Of a stretch of DNA of 64,000 bases, positions 17,400-25,932 are shown in pieces (position 1 is the first letter of the stretch; every line of letters begins with the position of its first letter). Source of the stretch: Brevibacterium zhoupengii (GTDB taxonomy: Bacteria > Actinomycetota > Actinomycetes > Actinomycetales > Brevibacteriaceae); contig NZ_CP088298.1 of assembly GCF_021117425.1 (NCBI RefSeq), forward strand, positions 2,914,001-2,978,000. Direction: 5' to 3'. A program made the translations under genes and the position numbers. The notes below the pieces were generated by a model. It did not search any database, was not told the origin of the DNA, and worked only from the letters and a program-made list of their open reading frames with translations.

Positions 17400-18458
17400 A
17401 TGGCTCTCTTCACCGGCTCCGCGCACATTGACCGCTCCTCCCGGCTTCGGCCCGGCCCGACTTCTCGTCGACTGCGACTCCTGCTTGCCGGGAGCCTGCT
17501 GGCCTTCACTCTCACCGTCGCCGAGGTGGGGGTGCCGTTCGCGTCACCAGCGGCCACCTCGGCTGCGGCCACTGCCTCGGTGTCCGAGGCTGAGCAGACC
17601 TGGGTGTCCCCGGTGCCTGCGATGGAGATCATCGAGGCCTTCGATCCGCCCATCGAAGCCTGGCTGAAGGGACACCGCGGCATCGATGTGCTGACGGTCA
17701 GTGGTGAACCGGTGCGTGCGCCCGCCGCGGGCACCATCCGATTCCGGGGCTCTGTGGCCGGCACTGCGACCGTAAGCATTGTGACCGACTCCGGCCATGT
17801 GGTCTCCTTCCAACCAGCTGAGACGGAGCTGAAGAAGGGTGAGAGATTCGCTGCCGGTGAGGAGATCGGGACCGTCGGTGAAGGTTCGCACTGCGATGAC
17901 TCATGCCTGCACGTCGGAGTCTGGGCGGCTCAGGGCGACAAGGTCTACATCGACCCGGCAGGCTTCTTCGGACAGGAGGAGTCGATCCTTCTGCCTCTGT
18001 CTCGCAAACCCGCGAAGGAACCGACCGGGGATTCTACGACCTCGGGTGCAGGCGCCTGGGGTGGGCATCGCAACGGCCGAATTCCTGCGGCTGCAATGTG
18101 CACGCTGGACTCGGCGCCGGGGCAGATGCTGCGCTGTGATGCGCAGAAGGCATTCGACCGCATGTCCCACGCCTACGAAGCCAGATTCTCATCTCCGATC
18201 TCAGTCACGGATGCTTACCGCGACTATGACACCCAGGTCATCCTCAAGAAGCGCAAGGGACGGATGGCGGCAACCCCGGGAACCTCGAACCACGGATGGG
18301 CACTGGCCGTTGACTTGGGTGGCGGAATCAATTCCTTCGGCAGTGCCCAACATAGATGGATGCGCGCAAATGCACCCAAGTTCGGGTGGATCCATCCTGG
18401 CTGGGCCCGCCAGTCAGGTTCTCTGCCGGAGCCGTGGCATTGGGAGTTCCGCCAGTGA
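17400..18458 (+). CDS. Secreted peptidase with LytM-like (M23) and VanY-like D,D-carboxypeptidase (M15) domains
   Basis: A 352-residue exported protein: a hydrophobic segment at about 25-42 after an Arg-rich start (signal peptide). An M23-like domain spans about 88-195, with His92 and Asp96 in GHRGIDV and His171 in CLHVGV; the usual HxH is CxH, so the catalytic His is replaced. An M15 VanY-like domain spans about 240-352 with His298 and Asp305 (SNHGWALAVDLG) and His347 (EPWHWEF), a complete zinc set. It likely trims the terminal D-Ala of peptidoglycan, the M23 part perhaps only binding the wall. It is monocistronic and convergent with xerC. Confidence 0.85.
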   Translation: MALFTGSAHIDRSSRLRPGPTSRRLRLLLAGSLLAFTLTVAEVGVPFASPAATSAAATASVSEAEQTWVSPVPAMEIIEAFDPPIEAWLKGHRGIDVLTVSGEPVRAPAAGTIRFRGSVAGTATVSIVTDSGHVVSFQPAETELKKGERFAAGEEIGTVGEGSHCDDSCLHVGVWAAQGDKVYIDPAGFFGQEESILLPLSRKPAKEPTGDSTTSGAGAWGGHRNGRIPAAAMCTLDSAPGQMLRCDAQKAFDRMSHAYEARFSSPISVTDAYRDYDTQVILKKRKGRMAATPGTSNHGWALAVDLGGGINSFGSAQHRWMRANAPKFGWIHPGWARQSGSLPEPWHWEFRQ

Positions 18459-18491
18459 TGGCGTCCCACGACCGCGCTCGGCTCGCTGGGA

Positions 18492-19451
18492 TCAGGCCCG
18501 GGGGTGCGCCTGCCGATAGGTTTCCTGCAGCCGTTGCATCGACACGTGGGTGTAGATCTGGGTGCTGCTCATCGTCGAATGCCCCAGAAGCTCTTGGATC
18601 TGGCGTAGGTCCGCTCCCCCGTCGAGCATGTGTGTAGCGGCCGAGTGTCGGAGTCCGTGCGGGCCGATATCGGGTGCGCTGGAGTCAGCGGCACCGTAGC
18701 GATGAACGAGCTCTCTCACCTGCCTGGCTCCGATGCGGCCGCCTCTCACGCCGAGGAAGAGCGCATCGCCGCTGTGCTCGGAGGCGAACGTGTCCCGCAG
18801 ACTCAGCCACTGCGACAGTGCCGTCTGGGCTGGTTTTCCGTAGGGGACGCGTCGTTCCTTGTTGCCCTTGCCCAGCACAGTGATCATCGAACGCTGGTGA
18901 TCGACGTCGCCGCGGTTCAGACCCGTCAGTTCCGATACACGCACCGCGGTGGCATAGAGCATCTCCAAGATGGCTGCGTCTCTGACCCACTTCGCGGCCT
19001 CGATGGGGTCACGGTTGTCAGCCTCGGTGTGAACTGTCCGCTCCCGGGATACGAGATCGGCGGCCTGCTGCGGTTTGAGCACGGTGGGCAGGCGTGAGTC
19101 CTTCTTGGGAGTTCGCAGCCGTGCCGCCGGATTGTTCGACAGCCCTTGCTGGTTCACGCAGTAGGCGAAGAACGACTTCACTGCGGCGATCTTCCGAGCC
19201 ACCGTCGACTTCGCCGCTCCGGCGTCATCAAGGGTGATGAGCCACGACCGCAGATCGTTGAGATCGATGTCGCTGACCTGAAGCTCAGCAGTGCGGGACT
19301 GATGACCGGAACCCGGTGCGTGGGCCGCATGGTCGAAGAAGTCGCTGACGTCGGCGACGTAGGCTCTCGAGGTGTGGGCTGAGACGTCACGCGATCTCAG
19401 GTGGTCGGCATAGCCGGACACCACCTCGGCAATGGTCGTCGGAAGGGTCAC
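18492..19451 (-). CDS. xerC: Tyrosine recombinase XerC
   Basis: A 319-residue site-specific recombinase. The N-terminal SAM-like core-binding domain covers about 7-115. The catalytic set is complete: Arg171 (TAVRVSEL), Lys195 (LGKGNKERR), His265 and Arg268 (HGLRHSAATHML), His291 (LLGHSTMSS) and Tyr300 (TQIYTHV). With XerD it resolves chromosome dimers at dif. It lies downstream of dprA, a common actinobacterial location, so it is the housekeeping recombinase rather than an integrase. The start is GTG 19451. Confidence 0.94.
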   Translation of the reverse strand: MTLPTTIAEVVSGYADHLRSRDVSAHTSRAYVADVSDFFDHAAHAPGSGHQSRTAELQVSDIDLNDLRSWLITLDDAGAAKSTVARKIAAVKSFFAYCVNQQGLSNNPAARLRTPKKDSRLPTVLKPQQAADLVSRERTVHTEADNRDPIEAAKWVRDAAILEMLYATAVRVSELTGLNRGDVDHQRSMITVLGKGNKERRVPYGKPAQTALSQWLSLRDTFASEHSGDALFLGVRGGRIGARQVRELVHRYGAADSSAPDIGPHGLRHSAATHMLDGGADLRQIQELLGHSTMSSTQIYTHVSMQRLQETYRQAHPRA

Positions 19452-19503
19452 AGCCCCAGGTTACGCGATCGGCCGCCCTCAACGGCGGACCTTCATCGGA
19501 GTC

Positions 19504-20718
19504 TCATTGTGGTGGCCGCAGCTTGACCCAGCCGGATTCGCGGCGGGCGCTCAGGCCTGCAAGTTCGAGGACGGCGAGCGCGGAGAGGGTGTTCGACACT
19601 GTCAGTCCGGCCCGGGAAGCCACTGTTGAGACGTCGAGTGCCTTAGTCACCGAGAGCACGTTGACACAGATCTTCTCCCGTTCGGCGAGATCATCGATCG
19701 GGTCGGAGGCCGTTGTGCTGGGGTGCTCGTTCGTGAGACTTCCGTCGTCGAACAATGTCGGTTCCTCACCGCCGATGAGTTCGATGACGTCCGTGCAGCT
19801 GGTCACCAGCTCCGCTTCATGCGCGCGGATGAGCCTGTGGGTACCCGTCGAGGATGCCGAGTACACGGATCCGGGGAATGCTGCGACCGCGCGTGAGAGT
19901 TCCAGCGCGTGCCGGGCGGTGTTGAGGGCTCCGCTGCGCCAGCCGGCCTCAACGATGACCGTGACTTGGGATGAGGCGGCGATGAGGCGGTTGCGCAGCA
20001 GGAACCGATGCCGCATCGGGGTCATTCCGGGAGCGGTCTCCGAGACGATCGCTCCGCATTCGAGCACCTGCTGGAACAGTTCGGTATTGGCCACCGGATA
20101 GAAGCGATCGACTCCCCCGGCCATGAAGGCGATCGTAATGCCCTCTCGGGCGATGGCTGCCCGGTGAGCGGCTGCGTCAATCCCGAAGGCCCCTCCGGAG
20201 ACGACGGTCTGTCCCCGTGCGGCCAGGTCCCAGGCAAGGTCTGAGGCGCACTTGGTGCCGTAGTTGCTGGACGCCCGTGCTCCGACGATGGCGACGGCCG
20301 ACCGCAGCGCCGTGTTCAGGCGTGCCCCGCCTCGGACCCAGAGTCCCAGTGGTGCCGCCGGTCCCAAGTCGGTGAGGGCGACTGGCCATTCGTCATCGCT
20401 GGGGACGACAAGTCGCCCGCCCAGCCTGTGCACGGCTTCAAGATCACGATGCCCCTGGGCATCTTCGCCACGCACTGCCCACCGGTCAAAAGCCTCTGGG
20501 AGCTGTCCGCTTCCTGAAACTGCGGTCACGATCGTTGAGAGACTCTTAGCGGCTTCGGTCGCTGATGACGTTCCTGCAGCCACTGCCCGAATGAGTTCGA
20601 GGACTGCGATCGGACCGATTTCGGCGACGAGGCCGGTGAGCAGACCGTCGCCGGGTTCGCCGATTCTCAGCAGCGCGGCCACAGCTGCCCTGATCTCCCC
20701 ATTGGTGTCGTCGTTCAT
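19504..20718 (-). CDS. dprA: DNA-processing protein DprA
   Basis: A 404-residue protein with the Rossmann-like DprA core: VAIVGARASSNYGTKCASDLAWDLA, VVSGGAFGIDAAAHRAAI, GGVDRFYP and a GGA/RHRFLLRNRLIAASSQVTVIVEAGWRSG block that binds ssDNA. The C-terminal 60 residues resemble the winged-helix tail. In transformable species DprA loads RecA on incoming DNA; in this group its role is less clear. ATG 20718 overlaps the yifB stop (ATGA). Confidence 0.94.
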   Translation of the reverse strand: MNDDTNGEIRAAVAALLRIGEPGDGLLTGLVAEIGPIAVLELIRAVAAGTSSATEAAKSLSTIVTAVSGSGQLPEAFDRWAVRGEDAQGHRDLEAVHRLGGRLVVPSDDEWPVALTDLGPAAPLGLWVRGGARLNTALRSAVAIVGARASSNYGTKCASDLAWDLAARGQTVVSGGAFGIDAAAHRAAIAREGITIAFMAGGVDRFYPVANTELFQQVLECGAIVSETAPGMTPMRHRFLLRNRLIAASSQVTVIVEAGWRSGALNTARHALELSRAVAAFPGSVYSASSTGTHRLIRAHEAELVTSCTDVIELIGGEEPTLFDDGSLTNEHPSTTASDPIDDLAEREKICVNVLSVTKALDVSTVASRAGLTVSNTLSALAVLELAGLSARRESGWVKLRPPQ

Positions 20719-22265
20719 GATTCCTGAGTCCTCAATGCCAGTGCCGCCGTGATCTTGTCGGGTGTCGGCGAATCGGCCCCTTCGAGGTCGGACAGAGTCG
20801 TTGCAACCCTGAGCACTCGGTCATATCCGCGCATCGTGATCCTTCCGGTGTCGAGAGCACGGTCGAGGTCCCGCAGACTGTCTGGGCGCAGTGCAAAGTG
20901 TTCACGCAGCCATGCTCCGGGAGCATTCGAGTTCAGCGTCCACTCGCAGTCGACGTATCTGTCTGCTTGTCGTTGTCGGGCGAGCCTGACCCGCGTGGCC
21001 ACGGTTGTGCTGTCCTCCTGTGCCCCACCGAGGCGGATGTCTGCTGGAGAGACCGGGAACAGTTCAAGCTGCAGGTCGACTCGGTCCAACAGTGGCCCGG
21101 AGAGCCTGTTGCGGTAGCGGCGTTTGTCCATCGGTGTACACCGGCACGTGGATTCGGCTCCGCGCATTCCTACCCCGCACGGGCAGGGGTTGGCCGCCAT
21201 GACCAGCTGGAACGATGCCGGCAGCACCATGGACCCCCACGCCCTGTGGATGTGGACCTGACGAGATTCCATGGGCTGTCGCAGTGCCTCGAGGACGTCT
21301 CGTGAGAATTCGGGGGCCTCATCCATGAAGAGGACGCCCCGGTGGGCTCTGCTGAGTATGCCGATCGATCCGGGTCGGCGCCCGCCGATCAGCGCCGAGG
21401 CGGTGCTGCGGTGGTGGGGTGCCTCGAACGGAGGCGTGTGGTCGAGTCCTTCACCGCCGTTGAGTTCTCCCCTCAGCGAGCGCACAGCCGCCGCTTCAAT
21501 GGCCTGTTCGTCATCCAATGGCGGAAGTATCCCCGGCAGGCACTGTGCCAGAAGCGTCTTTCCGGCTCCTGGTGTGCCTCGCATCAGCAGATTGTGTCCA
21601 CCGGCTGCGGCGACTTCGAGGCCGAATCGCGCTTCTGCCTGGCCTTGGACTTCGATGAGGTCGTGACGTTCAGACGTTTCCGGGCTGATGGTCTCGACCT
21701 CGATGACCGGTGGCAGTTTCGGGATCGCCAGGCTTCCACCATAGATGTTGATGAGTTCTGCCAGTGAGGTGACGGCCTTGATACTGGTTCCCCCGAGCAG
21801 GGCCGACTCCTGGCTGTTGCCGACGGGAACGACGAATCGTTCGAAGCCTGCCAGGAGACCACTGTGCAGGCTCGGCAGCACCCCGGTGACGGGACGAATG
21901 CGCCCGTCGAGTCCGAGCTCGCCGCAGTGGATGATCGATTCGGTGTCCGTCGCGGTGATGATGCCTTGAGCCTTGAGCACGGCCACGGCGATTCCCAGGT
22001 CGAATCCTGTGCCGATCTTGGGCACAGTGCCCGGGGTGAGGTTGATTGTCAGATGCTGCGAAGCGACGGGTATTCCCAGGTAGGCGAGCGCGGCCCGAAG
22101 CCGTTTCCGGGACTCGCTCACGGAGGCATCAGGCAGCCCCACGATGTCAATGCCCGGCAGGCCAGCGGTGACGCAGGCTTCGATGGACACGATCTTGCCC
22201 GCCAGTCCCCAGAGTGCGACGGCGGAGGCGCGTCCGATCACGTTGAGCTTCGTCTCCTCGCTCAC
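20715..22265 (-). CDS. YifB/ComM-family Mg-chelatase-like AAA+ ATPase
   Basis: A 516-residue protein. The N-terminal Lon-protease-like fold (about 20-165) is followed by an AAA+ domain with Walker A GTPGAGKTLLAQ and Walker B GVLFMDEAPEF, and a cysteine-bearing C-terminal part (NPCPCGVGMRGAESTCRCTP). ComM homologues are helicases that promote branch migration during natural transformation. GTG 22265 overlaps the yraN stop (GTGA) and its stop overlaps dprA, so yraN-yifB-dprA form one coupled unit. Confidence 0.95.
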   Translation of the reverse strand: MSEETKLNVIGRASAVALWGLAGKIVSIEACVTAGLPGIDIVGLPDASVSESRKRLRAALAYLGIPVASQHLTINLTPGTVPKIGTGFDLGIAVAVLKAQGIITATDTESIIHCGELGLDGRIRPVTGVLPSLHSGLLAGFERFVVPVGNSQESALLGGTSIKAVTSLAELINIYGGSLAIPKLPPVIEVETISPETSERHDLIEVQGQAEARFGLEVAAAGGHNLLMRGTPGAGKTLLAQCLPGILPPLDDEQAIEAAAVRSLRGELNGGEGLDHTPPFEAPHHRSTASALIGGRRPGSIGILSRAHRGVLFMDEAPEFSRDVLEALRQPMESRQVHIHRAWGSMVLPASFQLVMAANPCPCGVGMRGAESTCRCTPMDKRRYRNRLSGPLLDRVDLQLELFPVSPADIRLGGAQEDSTTVATRVRLARQRQADRYVDCEWTLNSNAPGAWLREHFALRPDSLRDLDRALDTGRITMRGYDRVLRVATTLSDLEGADSPTPDKITAALALRTQES

Positions 22266-22660
22266 GAGTCGACCTGGACGTTGCGGCGATGAGAGTAGTG
22301 GGGTCCGGGTTCCATCACGATGCCGAGGGCATCGATGCGGATGGATGCGAAGAAATCGTTCTGGCGGTTCAACCAGATTCCCGACAGTGTTCTGATCTTC
22401 CGCAGCTTTGCTGCCGTGACCGCTTCGAGAGGAGATCCCTGCGCAAGGGTTCTGCGGGTCTTCACCTCGACGAAGACGATGGTGTCACCATCTTTGGCGA
22501 TGATGTCGATCTCTCCACGTGGACACCTGAAGTTGCGTTCGAGGATGACCATTCCCTGCCGTTGCAGGAACTCTGCGGCCAGGTCTTCCCCGCTCTGCCC
22601 CAGTGCGCGCTGGCGCAGTCCCGGTGTCGTTGCCCTGCGTCTGCCAGTTGTCGGTCCCAT
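22262..22660 (-). CDS. YraN/UPF0102 family nuclease-like protein
   Basis: A 132-residue protein with the UPF0102 restriction-endonuclease-like core: GEDLAAEFLQRQGMVILERNFRC, RGEIDIIAKDGDTIVFVEVKTR, which contains the D-ExK catalytic pattern (Glu-Ile-Asp and VEVK). The function is not established; it regularly sits beside yifB and rnhB. The start at 22660 is ATG. Confidence 0.92.
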   Translation of the reverse strand: MGPTTGRRRATTPGLRQRALGQSGEDLAAEFLQRQGMVILERNFRCPRGEIDIIAKDGDTIVFVEVKTRRTLAQGSPLEAVTAAKLRKIRTLSGIWLNRQNDFFASIRIDALGIVMEPGPHYSHRRNVQVDS

Positions 22661-22708
22661 GGCAGTCAGACCACCATCGGAGAAACTAACGTGGCAAGGG
22701 CAGAAGTG

Positions 22709-22743
22709 CGGCCTGTGGACGACGCTTCGTCGTCCACAGGCCG
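22709..22743 (-). terminator. Strong hairpin between DUF2469 gene and yraN
   Basis: A perfect 16-bp stem (22709-22724 with 22728-22743) with a 3-base loop, 87 bases after the DUF2469 stop. There is no T-run, but the stem strength and position suggest a terminator. Its arms include CCTGTGGAC/GTCCACAGG, the same arms seen at 17322-17350. Confidence 0.6.
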
Positions 22744-22830
22744 GTTACATACAAGTCGAGGCCCCTTCCACAACAGAACGGTGTACGAGTGCTCCGGAAC
22801 GTGTCAGGACCTCAATTGCACCGGCTGCTT

Positions 22831-23148
22831 TCAGCCTCTGATCGACGTCGGTGGCTCCAGATCGCTCTTAGAGATCTCCTCGATGTTGACGTCTTTGAAG
22901 GTCAGCACGTGCACGGTTTTGATGAAACGTGCTGATCGGTAACTGTCCCATACCCAGGCGTCGCGCAGCGTCAGCTCGAAGTAGACATCCCCGGCGTCGT
23001 TGTGGGCCTTGAGGTCGACGTGGTTGGCCAGATAGAAGCGCCGTTCCGTCTCCACCACGTAGGCGAAGAGTCCTACGACATCGCGGTATTCCTTGTAGAG
23101 CTGCAACTCCAGTTGAGCTTCGTAATCGTCCAGATCATCGGTGCTCAT
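22831..23148 (-). CDS. DUF2469 family protein
   Basis: A 105-residue actinobacterial protein: MSTDDLDDYEAQLELQLYKEYRDVV, then TERRFYLANHVDLK and FELTLRDAWVWDSYR. The family has no assigned function but is reliably next to rnhB and lepB. ATG 23148 is chosen because GGAGGG lies seven bases upstream and the ATG overlaps the rnhB stop (ATGA); a longer in-frame extension to 23439 only shadows rnhB. The tail (EEISKSDLEPP) is acidic. Confidence 0.92.
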   Translation of the reverse strand: MSTDDLDDYEAQLELQLYKEYRDVVGLFAYVVETERRFYLANHVDLKAHNDAGDVYFELTLRDAWVWDSYRSARFIKTVHVLTFKDVNIEEISKSDLEPPTSIRG

Positions 23149-23876
23149 GACGATCCCTCCTTCGCATCGTGTGCCGTTTGCAGGCGGAAGCTTCTCCGGT
23201 GGTGAATGCTGGGACCGAAGTCGGCGATGCCCCGACGGTGTTTGCTGGTTCCATACCCCACATTCGACTCCCAACCATACTGGGGGTGTGCATTCGCGAG
23301 TGCGATCATCTCTTCGTCTCTCTGCACTTTTGCCACAATACTTGCTGCGGCAATCACCGGAACACTTCCGTCGCCTTTGATTACGGTTCGCACTTGAGGC
23401 AGTTCGAGGTCGGCTGCGTCCCCGAATATCCCCAGGCAATCGAGCGTAAGTGGTGCCGAGAGCCAGTCATGTTTGCCGTCGAGGAGGATCATCGTCGACG
23501 GCGGAAAGTCAGTCGATCCGACGAGCAGCAGCAACATCTCAGACAGGGCTCTCCGACCGGCCAGGTTCAGGGCCATGGTCATCCCGAGTTCGTCGAGTTC
23601 GTTCGGAGTCGTCGATCCCACGGCGGTGGCCCGCGCCCACGCGTTGACACGATCGGTCGCGGACTGGCGGGACACCGCACTGAGCTGTTTGGAATCATGG
23701 ATGCCGGCGGGCACCTCGGCGGCGGTGAGCTCTTTGAGGTCGAAGAGGGCGACACCGACACTGACGGGTCCTGCCAGCGCTCCCCGACCGACCTCGTCGA
23801 CGCCGATGACGAATTCATAGCCCTCTGCCACCAGTGCGCTCTCACAGCTGAGGTCGTGCAATCCTGTCTGCGCCAT
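23145..23876 (-). CDS. rnhB: Ribonuclease HII
   Basis: A 243-residue endonuclease cutting RNA in RNA-DNA hybrids and single embedded ribonucleotides. The DE dyad is in GVDEVGRGALAGP (Asp27, Glu28), with later acidic residues in LLDGKHDWL and the family block AAASIVAKVQRDEEM and NVGYGTSKHR. ATG 23876 overlaps the lepB stop (TGATG), so the gene is in the lepB-rnhB-DUF2469 coupled set. Confidence 0.95.
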   Translation of the reverse strand: MAQTGLHDLSCESALVAEGYEFVIGVDEVGRGALAGPVSVGVALFDLKELTAAEVPAGIHDSKQLSAVSRQSATDRVNAWARATAVGSTTPNELDELGMTMALNLAGRRALSEMLLLLVGSTDFPPSTMILLDGKHDWLSAPLTLDCLGIFGDAADLELPQVRTVIKGDGSVPVIAAASIVAKVQRDEEMIALANAHPQYGWESNVGYGTSKHRRGIADFGPSIHHRRSFRLQTAHDAKEGSS

Positions 23877-24580
23877 CAGCTGCCGGTGATTCCTTCGGAG
23901 TCGGGAACATCGGCGAAGACCGCCTTCGGTGTCGACATCCAGCTGAAGTGCTTGAAGGGCCAGTTGATGAGGAAGACGGTGCCCACCACATTGTCTTCGG
24001 GCACATAGGGCTGTGTGTCGACGTGGTACCTGGAATCGGCGGAGTTGCTGCGGTTGTCGCCCATGACCCAGTAGTGGCCTTCGGGGACGGTGACCTTGAA
24101 GTCCACTTCCGACGGGGCGATGTCATCTTCCAGGTAGGTCTCATCGATGGGTTCGCCGTTGACGAGGATGCGTCCTTGCGCGTCGCAGCATTCGACAGTG
24201 TCGCCGCCGACGCCGATCACGCGTTTGATCAGCTGCTGGCCCCCGTCGGCAGGAGCCAATCCGACGAATTCGAGGATCGGGTTGGGCTCATACTCCGAGA
24301 CTTCCTCGGGGCTCAGCCAGTGGTCTGGGTCGTCGAAGACGATGATGTCGCCGCGGTTGGCCGGTCCGAAGCGGGGTGCCAATTGATTGACAAGGACCCT
24401 GTCGTCGATCTGCAGGGTCTCCATCATCGATCCAGACGGAATGTAGAAGGAGCGGACGACCCAGGTCTTGAGGGCGGTGGAGATGAGGATGGCGACGAGG
24501 ATGATCGCTGCGGTCTCGAGCAGGCCACGCAAGAATCTCTTCGAGGCTGAAGGTGGGGAAGCTTCTGATTCGGTTGACAT
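23876..24580 (-). CDS. lepB: Signal peptidase I (first of two)
   Basis: A 234-residue membrane-anchored serine protease that removes signal peptides of secreted proteins. One N-terminal helix (about 22-38) precedes the catalytic Ser51 in IPSGSMMETL and Lys119 in QLIKRVIGVGGD. The box MGDNRSNSADSR is present. ATG 24580 gives the natural length; an in-frame extension to 24802 lacks homology. It is separated by 178 bases from the second lepB. Confidence 0.95.
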   Translation of the reverse strand: MSTESEASPPSASKRFLRGLLETAAIILVAILISTALKTWVVRSFYIPSGSMMETLQIDDRVLVNQLAPRFGPANRGDIIVFDDPDHWLSPEEVSEYEPNPILEFVGLAPADGGQQLIKRVIGVGGDTVECCDAQGRILVNGEPIDETYLEDDIAPSEVDFKVTVPEGHYWVMGDNRSNSADSRYHVDTQPYVPEDNVVGTVFLINWPFKHFSWMSTPKAVFADVPDSEGITGS

Positions 24581-24758
24581 TCGTTCGCTTTCGCATCGGA
24601 CCACAGGTTCCGCAGAGGGACTGAAATGAGCGTACCAGCACCTCGTCACGTCATCTGTCAGGCAGCGATCATCTCTGTAAACCGGCCAGTTTCCCAACTG
24701 GTGCCTGTCGCCAGGAGGGTCAGACGGCCAGGGCGGTCGACCCCGTCGGACAACCTGC

Positions 24759-25412
24759 TCAGTCGACTGAGGAGCCGTGCCCGATGACCGGACCGATGAC
24801 ACGGTCGAGCGGAATGAACCCGCCTCCGGGTCTGCCCAGCAGCGCTCGGGAGTCTGCCGAGTCGTTCCGGTTGTCGCCCATCACCCACATGGTGTCGGCG
24901 GGGACCTCGATCGAGAACTCCGTCTTCGAGGCCGGGAGCGGGGCGTAGTCCTCCTTCAGCGGTTCGTCGTTGAGGAGCAGTCGACCCTGGGCATCACAGC
25001 ATCGGAGAGTGTCTCCGCCGACGGCGATGACGCGTTTGACGTAGTAGACGTCTTTGCTGCCCAGCCCCACCCATGACCCCACCTTCTGCAGCGGGGTCGG
25101 AAGGGCATCGTCGACGAAGGAGCCTCGTCCGTCGAAGACGACGATGTCACCGCGTTCGATGTCAGAGCTCAGCGCGTCGGGACGCCAGACGCTGATGTCG
25201 TCGCCGACATCCAGGGTCGGCTCCATCGATGCGCTGGGAATCGTGAACCGTTGGATGATGAACCCGCGAACGGATCCGCCGATGACGATGATGAGGATCG
25301 CAATGACAGCGATGAGCTTCCAGAACCGGCCAGAATACAGAAAACGCGACCCGAAGGTCGCGTTTTCCTCTTGCTCCGGCACAGCGCGATCATCGCCCAC
25401 AGTGCCAGCCAA
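24759..25412 (-). CDS. lepB: Signal peptidase I (second of two)
   Basis: A 217-residue type I signal peptidase, a paralogue of the adjacent gene. One membrane helix (about 33-48), Ser62 in IPSASMEPTL, Lys126 in YVKRVIAVGGD, and MGDNRNDSADSR. The start is uncertain: TTG 25412 gives 217 residues and GTG 25400 gives 213; neither has a clear ribosome site. An intrinsic-terminator-like hairpin (25341-25366) lies inside the first part of the frame (coding NATFGSRF), directly after rplS, so expression may depend on readthrough. Confidence 0.92.
   Translation of the reverse strand: MAGTVGDDRAVPEQEENATFGSRFLYSGRFWKLIAVIAILIIVIGGSVRGFIIQRFTIPSASMEPTLDVGDDISVWRPDALSSDIERGDIVVFDGRGSFVDDALPTPLQKVGSWVGLGSKDVYYVKRVIAVGGDTLRCCDAQGRLLLNDEPLKEDYAPLPASKTEFSIEVPADTMWVMGDNRNDSADSRALLGRPGGGFIPLDRVIGPVIGHGSSVD
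25341..25366 (-). terminator. Terminator-like hairpin inside the 5' coding region of lepB, after rplS
   Basis: On the minus strand AAAACGCGACC-TTCG-GGTCGCGTTTT: an 11-bp perfect stem closed by a C(UUCG)G tetraloop, followed by CTGTATTC. It starts 50 bases after the rplS stop and falls within the second lepB reading frame. Confidence 0.75.
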
Positions 25413-25415
25413 TAA

Positions 25416-25757
<342 letters not shown>

Positions 25758-25932
25758 TGTGTTTCTCCATGTGTCCCCTGCTTCAGGTCGAGAACACGCA
25801 TATCGGACCGGTTGCACCGGTGATTGGATCGTCTGTCGGGATTGCTCCCCGGAATTCTGCGATATCGACACCGCAGAATCGCTGTGGGCATCCATCCCCC
25901 TGAAGCAGGTGAATGCCAACAAACGCGACGAT

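Noticed and set aside
18492-19451. An integrase marking a mobile island
   Set aside because: The recombinase sits in the housekeeping dprA neighbourhood and matches XerC; no attachment sites or cargo are near.
23149-23439. N-terminal extension of the DUF2469 protein
   Set aside because: The extra residues are a shadow of rnhB; ATG 23148 has a good ribosome site and the usual ATGA overlap.
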